A stretch of 64,000 bases of DNA from Vespa crabro (lineage: Eukaryota; Arthropoda; Insecta; Hymenoptera; Vespidae), in NCBI RefSeq assembly GCF_910589235.1, contig NC_060971.1, positions 4,226,826-4,290,825 on the forward strand, read 5' to 3'. Each line of letters begins with the position of its first letter. The stretch's first letter is position 1. Of the stretch, positions 52,609 through 63,635 are shown piece after piece. The notes under the pieces are model-generated. The model worked only from the letters and a program-made list of their open reading frames with translations, ran no database searches and was not told the origin of the DNA. Both the position numbers and the translations under genes were made by a program.

Positions 52609-53866
52609 CAGTAAATACAAATTTAACGTTCCAAGTGTTGATAATAATGTTTCACAATCCGACTCCACTATGATATACGATAAACGAGAGAGAGAGAGAG
52701 AGAGGAGAGAAAGAGAGAATAAAGAATTGGTAAAGCTACAAATAAATCGTGTTTCATGGAAAAGTCAGTTTTATCGCCAGAGAGGTTTCTGTATTCGCCA
52801 CCCGATATATGTGAAACGAAGTAGCATAGAGCACAGAACTGGCAAATGTAATTTCGTAGAATGTTTCCATTGATATAAGAAGAGCAGGAGCTTGTTGGTA
52901 CTTGGGAGGAGCGGCTGGGTATATGGAGTAGCAGAAAGAGTAAGAGAAAGAGAACGAAGAAGGAGTAAGACGAGGAAAAAGAGTAGGTGGAGGTGGAGGA
53001 GGTAGAAAATGGAAGAACGGAAGGAGGTGGCGGAAGGAGGAGCAAAGTCGCAGGAAACTGCAAGCTAGACGGATATATCTCCCGAGTAAATTAAAATGGA
53101 TTATATATGTCGACTCCATCTTCAATCTTTATTCTTTCCAGCAACGGCTCGCAACCCCCTCGGGGCTTTGGTTTATTGCTCGCGGCCTCCTGCACCCCGC
53201 GGGTAATTGTTATTGCTCAGAAATGAATGTGCAGTTTTCTCTTGCGACGGCTCGGACTGGTACAACAGAAACGCAACGTGCACGGTCTTGATGTATTTTC
53301 TTTAGAGTTTGAGAGCCACGATATTTCCCATCGTAAATTTAACTTCGATGATTTCGCTTAACTATAGTTAACATATAATTATTTAGTAATTACCGATAAA
53401 TTATTATTCTTGGCAAATGAATAAACGTAATCCAAAAGTGTATTTGACAATTTAATTCGATAATCAATGTTTCTCAATTATGAAATATAATCATTCATAT
53501 ATCGTTATCCTAAATAGTTTATCATCATCGTAAAAATATATGTATATATAGATGTAGATATAGATAGATACAAGAAACGATGCTAAAGCCGGTACATACG
53601 ATTCTGGAAAGGCCAGAATCTAGCAAGGAGAATCTCGAGACACCGAGTCGACCATGATATATGCTCTTCTTCCGTCTAATTAAACTTAGGGAGAGTCGTC
53701 GCGGAGTTGCTTGCTACGTTGCTTCTCGTTGGACCCCGACGTATAGAGGAGGGCGCTCATCGGATAGCTTTCAAAATGACAAGCGAACTCGGAGGTGGAG
53801 CCTATAAAAGATGGTCACGAGTACAAATGCGACAAAGTTAGAGTCATACATATATGTATGTAAAAT

Positions 53867-53887
53867 ACATATATATATATATATAGT

Positions 53888-53927
<40 letters not shown>
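53867..53927 (+). repeat. (TA)n microsatellite with one AGTAG break
   Basis: Two TA blocks joined by TATAGTAGATA. Confidence 0.93.
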
Positions 53928-53929
<2 letters not shown>

Positions 53930-54200
53930 AGTAACTACGTAGGATTAAAACGATGAGGAAACGTTGCTTGTTACTGTCACGATACAAATTCACTTTTCGA
54001 ACCTAATAATTATCGCTTCGATGATTTCGATCATGGTAGAAAGCAAATGTAATTCTTTGAAAGAGCTTAGAAAGTTAATCAAGAACCGCCAGTGTTCATG
54101 CTCGAACGAATACGCGGAACGTTTATATCTATATTTTTTTTACGTATCCAAGTATAGATGCACTGTAACTCATTATTCAAATTATCAGTCATTATTTTTT

Positions 54201-54252
54201 CTTCCCCTTCTTCTTCTTCTTCTTCATCTTCTTCTTCTTCTTCTTCTTCTTC
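54201..54252 (+). repeat. (TTC)n trinucleotide array
   Basis: TTC units with one CAT interruption, the opposite orientation to the GAA arrays. Confidence 0.92.
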
Positions 54253-55621
54253 TCTTTCTTCTTCTACATTTATCAAGTAACAACTTCCTTGTTTTCTCTT
54301 TAATACACGTGTACCAATATAATCTACTTTCGTTAACGTTTCGCATTGATAAAACTTTTAAGAATAACTAACGTTTCACTTTCAATCGTGAAACGTTTGA
54401 AATTTCTCGGCTATAGTTCTTCTCTCGATCGCGTGCAGTTTTATCGTACTTTCGTGAAATATCATTAAACGAGCAAAAAGATGCGTTGCATAAGTCGTAC
54501 AAAAGTTTTCAAGCTTTCGACAAGGGAAGGCGAACGAAAAGGAAAAGAAAAGAAAAGTAAGGGAAAGAGGAGGGAGAAACGAAACGAGAAAAAAAAGGAA
54601 AGGGAAAAAAAAAAGAAAAAAAGAAAGAAAAGAAAAGAATTGGTATTATTCCGGCAATGACTGAAAATAAATTCTTGATTCGCTTAATCGTTCGTAATAA
54701 CAACGAGATGAATGCGGCGCTAGAGTGAATCGAGCAACGGTGAAAAACGAAGCCGCCGCCGGAGTCTTGACTCGGAGTGGTTTGCCAAACGTTTTAATCA
54801 TAAAATCGATGCCCCTCAACTACTCCATCATTGAACCAATCGTAAAACAGTAAAATGGAACAATTCGAAATCCAAAAACATACGAAAGATTATCGTATCA
54901 AGTTGAATAAGAGAGAGAAAGAGGCACACGTCTAGGGACACTTTCGAACGCGTAAATACATACATCGAGTCCCGATGCACCATGGCTTACACTAAAATCC
55001 TTTTAACTTGGGACCATCCTGCCATTGGAAGCCGTTAACAACGCGAAAGCTCTCGGCGACGCGATTAACTGAGAAGCAGCGATCGCAACTGCGCGCAGCC
55101 ACCAGTAGCGGTCTGCTCGTCTTTTCACGAGGGCGATATCGTCATCGTGCAAACAGCGTATATGCATTAAACCGTGAACCCACTATCCACGCCGTCATAT
55201 CCAATACAGGTTGTGCGTTGCGGGGGTCGCAGGAGTCTCTGCTTGGAGGGTGAACGAGCATGTGTATGTATGTATATATGTATGTGTGTGTATGAGAATG
55301 AGAGAGAGAGAGAGGGAGAGAGAGAGAGAGAGAGAGAGGAAAGGTGCTGCATATATAGGGTGCTTTCGAGGGTGTCTGCCAAGCCACCCCTACACCTCCT
55401 ACCCTCGTGCGGTAATGGCATTAACCGAGCTGCAATATGATTACCGCTCTCGCAAGGTAACTTGATCATACCCAAAATCTATGGGGTGTCCGGATAGACG
55501 GTAGATAGAATGGTTGAGAGATAGACAGAGATGGACGGAGTACTATGCCGAAAAAAAGAAGGTGTCGTAGTCTCGGGAAAGCATTCACGCAATTGTGTCT
55601 CATTTTCCCTTGTTTCTTTCT

Positions 55622-55690
55622 CTACCTCTACCTCTACCTCTATCTCTATCTCTATCTATCTATTTATTTATCTCTCTCTCTCTCTCTCCC
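55622..55690 (+). repeat. (CTCTAC)n - (CTCTAT)n - (CTAT)n - (CT)n compound repeat
   Basis: The unit shortens step by step along the tract: hexamers, then tetramers, then TTTA, then CT. Confidence 0.88.
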
Positions 55691-55972
55691 TTATTCTTTC
55701 TTTCTCCCCTTAATCGTAGTACGCTTTTTGCAGCTCGGATTACCCGTAAATCATTAGACGATGGAACGACCCTAGCTAGAATCGACGTTCCTTATCCGGG
55801 CATTAGGAGATTACTCTTTGCTCAAGCTCGTTTCTTTCCACTTAAGTTTCCTTCCTTCCTTCTTTCCTTCTTTTCGATTCGTTCTCTCGTTTTATTAAAA
55901 AAAAAAAAAAAAAAATGCTCTAATATATATAAACGCCTTTAGGTTTATTAATTCGCAAACGGCTTGTTTGTG

Positions 55973-55992
55973 GCGACGATAACGACAACGAC

Positions 55993-56024
<32 letters not shown>

Positions 56025-56217
56025 TGACGTTAGTCACGAAAGAAAAGAGAAAACGTTATGGTGCTAATGAAGACGACGAAAAGTGAGAAAGAGACAGAGA
56101 AATAGAAATAGAAAGAGAGAGAAAGAGAAAGTGAGAGGTTGGTATTATCGTCGGACGTTGACATATTGCGAACGAAGAACGTCGTCGTCGTTGTCATCGT
56201 AGTCGTAGTCGTAGTCG
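55973..56217 (-). other. hth: inverted triplet repeats near the hth donor, predicted pre-mRNA stem-loop
   Basis: On the + strand 55973..56029 is a (CGA)n-type repeat with CAA interruptions and 56178..56217 is a (CGT)n/(AGTCGT)n repeat. The 16 bases at 55996..56011 are the exact reverse complement of 56180..56195. Continuing outward another 11 of 13 positions pair if G-U is allowed. In the hth transcript the first arm starts about 50 nt after the 5' splice site. The roughly 170-nt loop is CU-rich, coming from the GA repeat at 56085..56135. The base pairing is read directly; folding in vivo and any effect on splicing are inference. Confidence 0.6.
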
Positions 56218-56262
56218 GGTGTTCGCAGAATGAAAGACAAACTTTAAGCGACCAAAGGAGAG

Positions 56263-56268
56263 ACTCAC
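56263..56268 (-). promoter_or_regulatory. hth: 5' splice site after the HLT codons of hth
   Basis: The minus strand reads CACCTCACG then GTGAGT, the consensus donor hexamer. Exon and intron bases together form CTCAC-G-GTGAG, a short palindrome centred on the last exon base. Reading through the donor gives VSLSF, which has no homology, so the exon must end here. Confidence 0.93.
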
Positions 56269-56417
56269 CGTGAGGTGTTGAAACAGCCACGCCCTGAGAA
56301 TGTTAGTCGCGACTTTCGGAAAGATTCCTCTCTTCTTCTGATTCTTCTTACCCGAGGAATCATCGTCTTCCTCGCCCGTGCCCTCGCCACTACCGATACT
56401 CGCGTTGCTCGCGTCAC
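56269..56417 (-). CDS. hth: homothorax internal exon: linker plus first part of TALE homeodomain
   Basis: Homothorax is the insect MEIS/PREP-class TALE homeodomain factor. It binds TGACAG-type sites, escorts Extradenticle into the nucleus and acts with Hox proteins in segment and appendage patterning. The exon is 149 bp: two bases completing a split glycine codon, then 49 codons. It reads DASNASIGSGEGTG, an acidic EEDDD patch, SSGKKNQ, then KKRGIFPKVATNIL and RAWLFQHLT. KKRGIFPKVATNI-RAWLFQHLT is diagnostic of the MEIS/Hth homeodomain arm and helix 1, and the GDASNASIGSGEGTG linker matches insect Hth as I recall it. The exon ends in phase 0 after HLT; vertebrate MEIS genes have an intron at the same place. 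The TALE loop (PYP) and recognition helix (WFINARRR) must come from a later exon at lower coordinates, which I could not find in the window. A paralogue is very unlikely because insects usually have a single MEIS gene. The acceptor lies at 56418 and the donor at 56268. Confidence 0.97.
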
Positions 56418-56448
56418 CTGTAACAAGAAAAGAAGAATAATTTTTAAT
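56418..56448 (-). promoter_or_regulatory. hth: 3' splice site and pyrimidine tract of the hth exon
   Basis: Read on the minus strand the intron ends ATTCTTCTTTTCTTGTTACAG, with the first exon base G at 56417. A 17-nt mostly pyrimidine tract precedes the CAG. A plausible branch sequence (CATTAATAA) lies a little further upstream, near 56455..56465. The acceptor splits a glycine codon after its first base. Confidence 0.93.
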
Positions 56449-56644
56449 ACGCATTTTTTATTAATGATCGTATAACGAAAAGGAAGAATAGAACGTTAAA
56501 GAATCGCTAATAACATCATCCTCGTCCGATCATCTCGACGTTCCGACGCTTTCTGTTAGTTCGACCGTCCTTCGTTCAGATAATATAAACCTTACTCTTG
56601 CTTGTAGTAATGTACCTAATTCAAATAGTTTGATAAATAAACAA

Positions 56645-56679
<35 letters not shown>

Positions 56680-57023
56680 TTTCTGTATATACATATACAG
56701 AAGATCGAAGATTACAAGAAAGAAAAGAAAAGAAAAGAAAAAAAACAAAACAAAAAAAGTAAAAACAAACGTAATCCAAACGCCGATCGATTTAACGACT
56801 TAAATTTAAAGATACGAGAATGATTTTAAGCCGCGTCGCGATTTTCGAAGGTTGGGAGGGAGGAGGGATTGGCGGTGGGTAACCCGGTGGGCGATAACTA
56901 GCTTTGCCTCCACTCCGAACGCCAGTTCCCATGCATACAAACACCATTAAGCCACCCGCAATATCCCGGTTTCCCCCTTTTACTCAGGCTCCAGCTCCTT
57001 CCAACAACGACAACAACGACTAT

Positions 57024-57083
57024 TCACTACTACTACTACTAATAATACTACTACTACTAATACTAATACTACTACTACTATGA
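57024..57083 (+). repeat. (ACT/AAT)n trinucleotide array
   Basis: CTACTACTACT and AATAATACT units alternate. CAA/ACGAC triplets lie before it and ACGACGAC after it. Confidence 0.9.
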
Positions 57084-57405
57084 CAACGACGACCCTTCCA
57101 TATCCCTCTGTATCCCCCATAACGCATTAATTCCCCGTCATTTATCAATCTTAGCTTTTTAATTGCACGTGACTCTCGGTCACTGGGGACTTGGTGGAGG
57201 CGAGACGGTAATGAAGGACATTAAGACGGCTTACGGTCACGCTTTACGAACACTGACAAGTCTCCTCTCGCTGATTTCTTCTTTCTATCGTGCATCCAAT
57301 AATAACAAGAAATTGGTATTTAAAAATCATAATCATCGTAGAAATAAAGGTGAACGGGACGTTCTATTTTTTCTACGAGATTTTGGAGAGAAAAAAAATT
57401 TCACG

Positions 57406-57454
<49 letters not shown>

Positions 57455-57651
57455 CTCTCTCTCTTATGTTCTCAATCGGTGAAGAAGGAAAACGCGTCGC
57501 GCTACTTACGCCGACGGATTATAAATGACCGAGCTTTATCGTAATGCCCAAGGCTCTGAAGGTTCTATCGTAACAGAGAGATCAGGGTTAGCACGCTTCT
57601 CTCAGGGGGTTCAGAATGACAGGTCGCCCGGGGGTGCCTCCGTGTCCTCTA

Positions 57652-57954
57652 CTTTCTCCCTCTCTTTCTCTCTATCGATGGCGGCATCACCGCACCGTGA
57701 CCACCACCACTACCACCATCACGATCACCATCACCGGCACTGGCACCACCAACACCACCAGCCGAACAGCCTTTCAAAAGATCGCTCTCCTGCCCGAGAT
57801 TAACTTTGAATTCGACGTACGAACCGAGGGAAGCTGGAGGGACGAAAAATTTGTCCGTCGTAGGAACGGACGGACCGGAACGACGGGAGATCGATGGAAA
57901 TCGCTCCCGGAATACGACGCGTCCGTTTTCCTCTATTTTTACTTTGCTACTTTC
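57652..57954 (-). other. possible cryptic or alternative exon, 101-codon open frame behind an acceptor-like tract
   Basis: Read on the minus strand, an almost pure pyrimidine tract (CTCTTCCCTCTCCTCCCCTCCC) ends in ATAG at 57955, and from 57954 a frame stays open for 101 codons to a TAG at 57649..57651. The translation includes SVPTTDKFFVPPASLGSYVEF, then KVNLGQESDLLKGCSAGG, a Gly/Ser/Asp-rich run from the GGT-type repeat at 57699..57760, and VMPPSIERK. Only one late ATG is present, so it would need an upstream exon. It lies on the hth sense strand 1.2 kb before the homeodomain exon. I recognise no homology and see no poly(A) signal close behind the stop. It may be chance in a GC-rich stretch. 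Confidence 0.2.
57699..57760 (+). repeat. (CAC/CAT)n imperfect trinucleotide repeat
   Basis: CACCACCACTACCACC, ATCACGATCACC and similar triplets. It gives poly-His on the + strand and Gly/Asp-rich sequence on the minus strand, and lies inside the exon-like frame at 57652..57954. Confidence 0.8.
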
Positions 57955-58413
57955 CTATGGGAGGGGAGGAGAGGGAAGAGAGGGAGGTACGAGAGAAAAT
58001 GAGAAAATTTCAATCGATTTTCAAATCTCCATTTTCTACGTACCGTAACGCAAGACTGTACTAATGTTATTCCTATAGCGTATATTCCCGTATACAATCC
58101 ATATAAATGAGCGTTGTTCTCGTTTCTTGTTTTTTTTTTTTTTTCTTTTTTTTTTTGTTAATTATTTACTATTACATCGTCGAAATGAAGGTACGTAATT
58201 TTCGTAGAAAATTCTCAATGCCAGCCGAACGTATGTAGCTAAGCAATTTATCCCATACAAGAGTAACAACAGCAACAACGTCGAGAAAACAATTACTATC
58301 GTCTCGGTCGATCTCAAGGAGCACACCATCCAGGACCTCCCGGCGACGTCTTCTTCTTTACCCATCTCCTTCGCGTCGCTTGTTTTCATTCGTCGGACAA
58401 GAAGCAAAGTCTC

Positions 58414-58463
<50 letters not shown>

Positions 58464-58595
58464 TGATCTTACCACGAGAGACAAAAACGCGGCTACATCG
58501 TCGTCTCCGGTCCTTCGACGGTGGCTCCGTAATGGCGAATAGTCCCGTAGAAAATGGATAGAACGTTCTGCGATGTAACTAGTGAGAGAGAGAAA

Positions 58596-58630
<35 letters not shown>

Positions 58631-59384
58631 TGCTTGGAACGAGCGATGCGACTGGCCAGCGGAATAACGGAATGGTTAGTGGGAGCGTCCCTCTGATTGC
58701 AGTTAATTTACTCGACGAATCGGGTTAATGTAGCGTACAGACCGTATCGTGCGGCACCGTATACGAGCATAGACGTACCGGTAAAGAGGGTTTATCTCAT
58801 TTATTCGACGATTGTCATCGCTGTAATGCCCGATTTCAAAACTGTCACCGGCCTCGCGAGTGGCTACAAACGGACACGACCCGAAATAATACAGTATCAC
58901 GGGTTGAAAACGGGTTGGTGGAAGCGAGGAGAGGGAGGGAGGGAGGGGTGAGGGAAAGGAAGATATGGGATGGAATTATTTTTTCATTATTCTTTTTTCC
59001 CACGAAAACAAAAACAAACAAAAAAAAAAGAAGAAAGAAAGAAAAAAAAAAAAAACGTGAATAAAAAAGTTGACAGAGAAGTACGAAGAAAAGTTGACGG
59101 GTACATGGATACTTTTGTACTCGAATAATTCGTACGATTCGATAGAATATTTGCAAGAAAATATTATTTTTCGAACAACGTATAGAGGAACGAAGAGATG
59201 CGGGTGTTGTATGTGGTGTATACAGGAGAGAGGGTGGCAGGCGGGCGAGGTGAGGATGAGGGGAAATTTATATTGCTCGACGAAGACAAAGTTTATTTTT
59301 TATTCGGAGAAGGAGCTGTTAAGAGAACGCGTAATCCAGGCACGTTGTTATTTCGTGCGCGCGAGCATACATACATTCATACAC

Positions 59385-59386
<2 letters not shown>

Positions 59387-59426
<40 letters not shown>
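59387..59426 (+). repeat. (TA)n microsatellite
   Basis: About 38 bp of TA, preceded by ACATACATTCATACACATG. Confidence 0.94.
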
Positions 59427-59427
<1 letters not shown>

Positions 59428-59506
59428 CACACATTGTCGTCGCTAAAACGTATGTCGTATCTCGTAGAAAACCGATCAACGTCCCACACGTATCTCTATT
59501 CGTTCA

Positions 59507-59529
59507 TACGTACGTACGTACGTACGTAC
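59507..59529 (+). repeat. (ACGT)n self-complementary repeat
   Basis: Five ACGT units. Like GATC, the unit is its own reverse complement. Confidence 0.9.
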
Positions 59530-59793
59530 ATATTCTTAAAGTCGATCAGCTCTTTTCTACACTTGTCCTTAACCACCTACGTTCTATGTCGAGCGAGAAG
59601 GGAAAGACACGCCTCGTGTCTATCTCTTGGGAATATTTGAAAAGAATTGTCGTAAGGTGTGGAGCTCGTCATCGTTCTGCGATCCGGTGAATGCTCGTTG
59701 GCGCGTGCACTAAGCGCGAGGCACCGTTTACGAGGATGCGCATCGAGTTGGAAGGGCGCGTCAAGAGAGAGAGAGAGAGAGAGAAAGAGAAAA

Positions 59794-59839
<46 letters not shown>

Positions 59840-60277
59840 CGAGTGGTGGTAGCTCGAGCGAAGCCATATCGTCCTCGGCTTGATTTATGCGCCGCACGCA
59901 GCATTTTTACTGTCGCTTTATAGAGATTTAAGTGCGGCCAATTATACGTTTACGCCGAGTCCGTGAAATGTGAGTAAAGTACGACGGGGAGAGAGTTAAC
60001 AGTTCTCTTGTTCGTTCCCCCTCTTTCAAAAACCATTGATACGTCTATATTAATCGTATATTTAATATCATTATCATTCGATGAGAACAAACGTGAACTA
60101 TAGGACCTTAAGGGCGGCCACGAAAATTTCATGACGCTTCTTTCGTTTCTTTCTTCGAAATGTCTCGGCTATACTTAGCTTAGCGGGATCGAGAATAAGC
60201 CGAGCCTATTTCCAGAACGCCTCGACCCATCGTGCTCTCGTCATTCCGAAAAACGAGAGATATAGAGAAAGAAAGAG

Positions 60278-60314
<37 letters not shown>

Positions 60315-61862
60315 TAAAGAGTGAAAGCAAAAAGCCCTACGACGAAAGGGACGTGAGCATGTCCTTAACCTAAGGACGTTTCTAAATCTTTCCAGAGAGA
60401 TTTACGACGCGTTAAAATCGAAATTTGAGAAATCACGAAATGGAAATGAAGATAGATGGTACATATCTTGAAGAGAATCGATAGATATTTCGTTGGAAAT
60501 TCTGGGATATCCTCGTTCGATCGTCGACCCCAAGAGAGAGAGAGAGAGAGAGAGAGAAGAGGATGGCACGCGATAAATCGAGGCACGCCGATGATCGCGC
60601 GCGAGCGCGTCAAGCGAAAATGTCTTCCTCGAAGGCGAGGCTTCTGGCTCTATTTAGGGTGACCAGCGTGCAACGTCGAAATAACACGCGCATATGGCCG
60701 CCGAAAATAAACTCCTCCTTATTCCATCCTCCGTCGAACCGAGGACCGACTCTCTCCTCCTCTTTCTCTCCTTTTTCACCTCCATACTTCTCCGTCTCAT
60801 CGTTCCACTTCTTCGGCATTTTGCGAGCCACGTTCCGTTCCTCTCGTCTTCTCGAAGAAGAGAAAATTAGAGACAGAGATAGAGATAGGGAGAGAAAGAG
60901 AAAAAAAAAAAAGAGAGATAGAAAAAGAGAAAGAGAGAAACATTTATTTGCTAACTCTCGGTTACCCCAACGTCAAGCGCATAAGGAGAAGGGGGATATC
61001 CTGCGTTATCCTCCACCTCCTCCTCCTCCTCCTCGAGTATCGCTTTTCACGGTCACGGGATCTTACGATATCGAACTCTATAGCCCCTGGTTCGCCGCAG
61101 GTTCTCTGTTTGTTAAGTATCTATAGTACTATGCATCCCTAAAGGATATATAATTGGTAGAAACTTAATATGCCCTTTCGTCAATGAATATAATATATAT
61201 ACATATATTCTATGTCTATGGCCTATCATTTTTCAAATGCTTTCAAATTTGTTTGATTTATATCTAACGTTCGACAACATTCATTCATTTCTACGACTTT
61301 TTAATGATCTAATCGGACACTCTCTGTTATCACGGAAAATTATTCCGATTAGAAATTCAACGGTAGGATCACTTTGGATCACACCGAATGTTTTCTCTCG
61401 ATCTTGGAATCTCGAGGTCGTTGCACCAAAACACGCATTCTGGCCTGACTCTCCCTTCGAGAGGATACAGCCTCTCTCTCTCTTTCTCTCTCTCTCTCTC
61501 TTTCTCTCTTCGACGATTCCCGAAACTATTTTTGGCGATGAAATGCAAGAACGACGACGCTGCACCCTCCTCCACCTACTTCTTCGACCTCATCTCCCTC
61601 TCTACCCGAACATCCTCCTTACGCTTTACTACGTTCAGCTCGTTCTTCGTGTCGCGCGATATCGTCTCGCTCGATTTCTCGAGAGTCTTACTGTTATATA
61701 GCAGGAAGAGACCATCTCGACGCATCTGCGCCGCTTAATCCGAGAATCTGCTTAACCGGAAGATTAATCGCCGATTGTGGGCGAGATGAGGCGAGATGAA
61801 GAACTCGCAACCAAGAGAATAAAGTACGACGGAGAGGAGAGATAGTTAGAAAGAGAAAGAGA

Positions 61863-61918
<56 letters not shown>

Positions 61919-62436
61919 CGTACTTTGTAGGAGTTTGTCTTACAAATGAGCCGGGCGACGGGGTATAATTTAGTACGACGCGTGCAGAGTACCGTTTACC
62001 TTTCGGTGTTTGCTACTTAGATGTGTTAGTTACACTTTGGTTGTTAATCCTGTATCTCTCTTACTATCTACCCGACTACTCTTGGCGTTATATTTTAAAT
62101 ACCATCTTGGATTTGGTTTCGTCGAACGAGAAGAACTGACCGACGATTGTCCGCAAATTATTAAAAAGCTCATATAGGTGAAATAAAAGGAAATAAAATG
62201 GAGATAAGAAAAAAATGAAAATTATCGTGGTCGTTTATGGTACGTTCAAAGACGTACACATTCTCCCTATCCCCTACCGTCCCCCCTCCCTTCCCCGATT
62301 GAATTCTTCGCGTGGGCGAAGTGGTGCGAATAAAGTCATTCGTTCCGCATTTTCTTACGTTCCCCATTTGATATATAAATTCGTGTTGCTATCGGCGCGA
62401 AAGTAAAGTGTACCTACGCATACGTGAGTGAATGAT

Positions 62437-62473
<37 letters not shown>

Positions 62474-62927
62474 TAAGAAAAAAAAAGGAGAATTTAGAAC
62501 GGCGTGTCCAATCGACGAAGCTCGCTCCTCATCGAGCTATCGTATAGCAGGATTATGGCGATAAATAAAGTCTCGTGGAAAGACATAGAAGGTGGAGAAA
62601 AGGTAGAAGGTAGAAGGGTTTAAGATGAAAAGAAAAAGAAGACGAAGTCGAAGACGAAGACGAATACGAAGGAGAAGGTGGTAGTGGAGTAAAGGTGGTG
62701 GATGAGGATGAGAAAGATGAGAGGGTAAGAGAGAAGAAGAAGGAACGATCTCTTGATTGAGACATCGGCGAAGCAGCCGTGACAGTTATCTGATTCATGG
62801 ACATGCCGAGTGTATTTTATGCCGTACGACCTATGAATACAGATCGATCCGCCGCCGCGGGACAGTAGCGGCGATGGCGACGACGAGGACAAGCCGAGTA
62901 GCCTCGAGGAGATCATAGGTGCTTCTC

Positions 62928-62966
<39 letters not shown>

Positions 62967-63222
62967 TTCTCTCTCTCTCTTTCTCTTTCTTTCCCTGTCG
63001 CACGCTTTCTCTGTTGTACGACTACCTATATGGATATATCAATTACGCGTATACCACGTATATCGCAAGCATTAGAGAAGGAGACCAAAGAAAGAGATCG
63101 CATTGAGATTCATCGAACGTTCGGCTACCAGTTCCGCGAGGATCCACGGATTCCGAAACGTCTACGTGACAGATCGCCGATTCGTTTGCTTATGAACTCT
63201 GATCGAAGATAGGACGATCAAA

Positions 63223-63227
63223 TTCTT

Positions 63228-63294
<67 letters not shown>
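63223..63294 (+). repeat. (CT)n microsatellite followed by (GAA)n
   Basis: About 62 bp of pure CT, then GTAGAAGAAGAAGAAG. Confidence 0.95.
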
Positions 63295-63297
<3 letters not shown>

Positions 63298-63601
63298 GAA
63301 GAAGAAGAAGAAAAAAGAAAAACGAAAAGAACAACCAAAATGGGACCGTGAATCTGTTCTCGCATAACTTTCTTATCGTCTACGTGAATATATATACACC
63401 TATTATATAGTTAAATTCTCATATATACATATATATATATATATATATTTTCTTTCTCTTTTTACCTTCCCCGTTCAAGGATTTAATCTCTGATATTCGA
63501 TTATCTTCTACCATTACCTATATCGTATCAATTTTGTAGAATTACGAGATAGGATGCATACAGCGAAAACATAAACTGGAACGTACGTTCGTTCGTTCGT
63601 T

Positions 63602-63635
63602 CGTTCGATCGATCGATCGATCGATCGATCGAACG
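63602..63635. repeat. 34-bp perfect palindrome, (GATC)n bounded by CGTTC and GAACG
   Basis: A (GTTC)5 run from about 63586 leads into (GATC)6-7 and ends in GAACG. The segment from CGTTCGATC to GATCGAACG is identical to its reverse complement. GATC is itself self-complementary, which makes the tract able to fold back on itself. Confidence 0.85.

Larger units (their letters stand above)
52001..56268. other. intron block 52001-56268
   Basis: CT 52250..52276 and 52581..52609, GA 52686..52705, TA 53867..53927, TTC 54201..54252, purine tract 54535..54640, GA 55296..55340, compound CT 55622..55690, poly(A) 55897..55914, and the inverted triplet repeats 55973..56217 next to the donor. Islands 52290..52560, 53080..53860 and 54260..54530 are unique; a TATAAAAG at 53803 has no initiator at the right distance. 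Confidence 0.8.
56449..60000. other. upstream intron block 56449-60000
   Basis: CT 56647..56675, ACT 57024..57083, CT 57413..57455, CAC 57699..57760, T-rich 58127..58155, GA 58412..58462 and 58584..58631, A-rich 59010..59055, TA 59387..59426, ACGT 59507..59529, GA 59766..59836. Holds the exon-like frame at 57652..57954. Island 58630..58930 is unique and not recognised. Confidence 0.8.

Noticed and set aside
53803..53810. TATAAAAG as a promoter
   Set aside because: No initiator at about 30 bp downstream and a TA repeat follows shortly.
54825..54850. Reverse complement reading DWFN, checked as the missing WFINARRR helix
   Set aside because: Flanking codons (DGVVEGH) do not match the TALE recognition helix.
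57660..57800. His-rich plus-strand frame (HHHYHHHDHHH)
   Set aside because: Direct translation of an imperfect CAC repeat, antisense to hth.
60563..61126. 187-codon plus-strand open frame
   Set aside because: Contains Arg/Lys/Asp runs from the GA tract and poly-Pro from CTC units; the first 50 residues are not recognisable.
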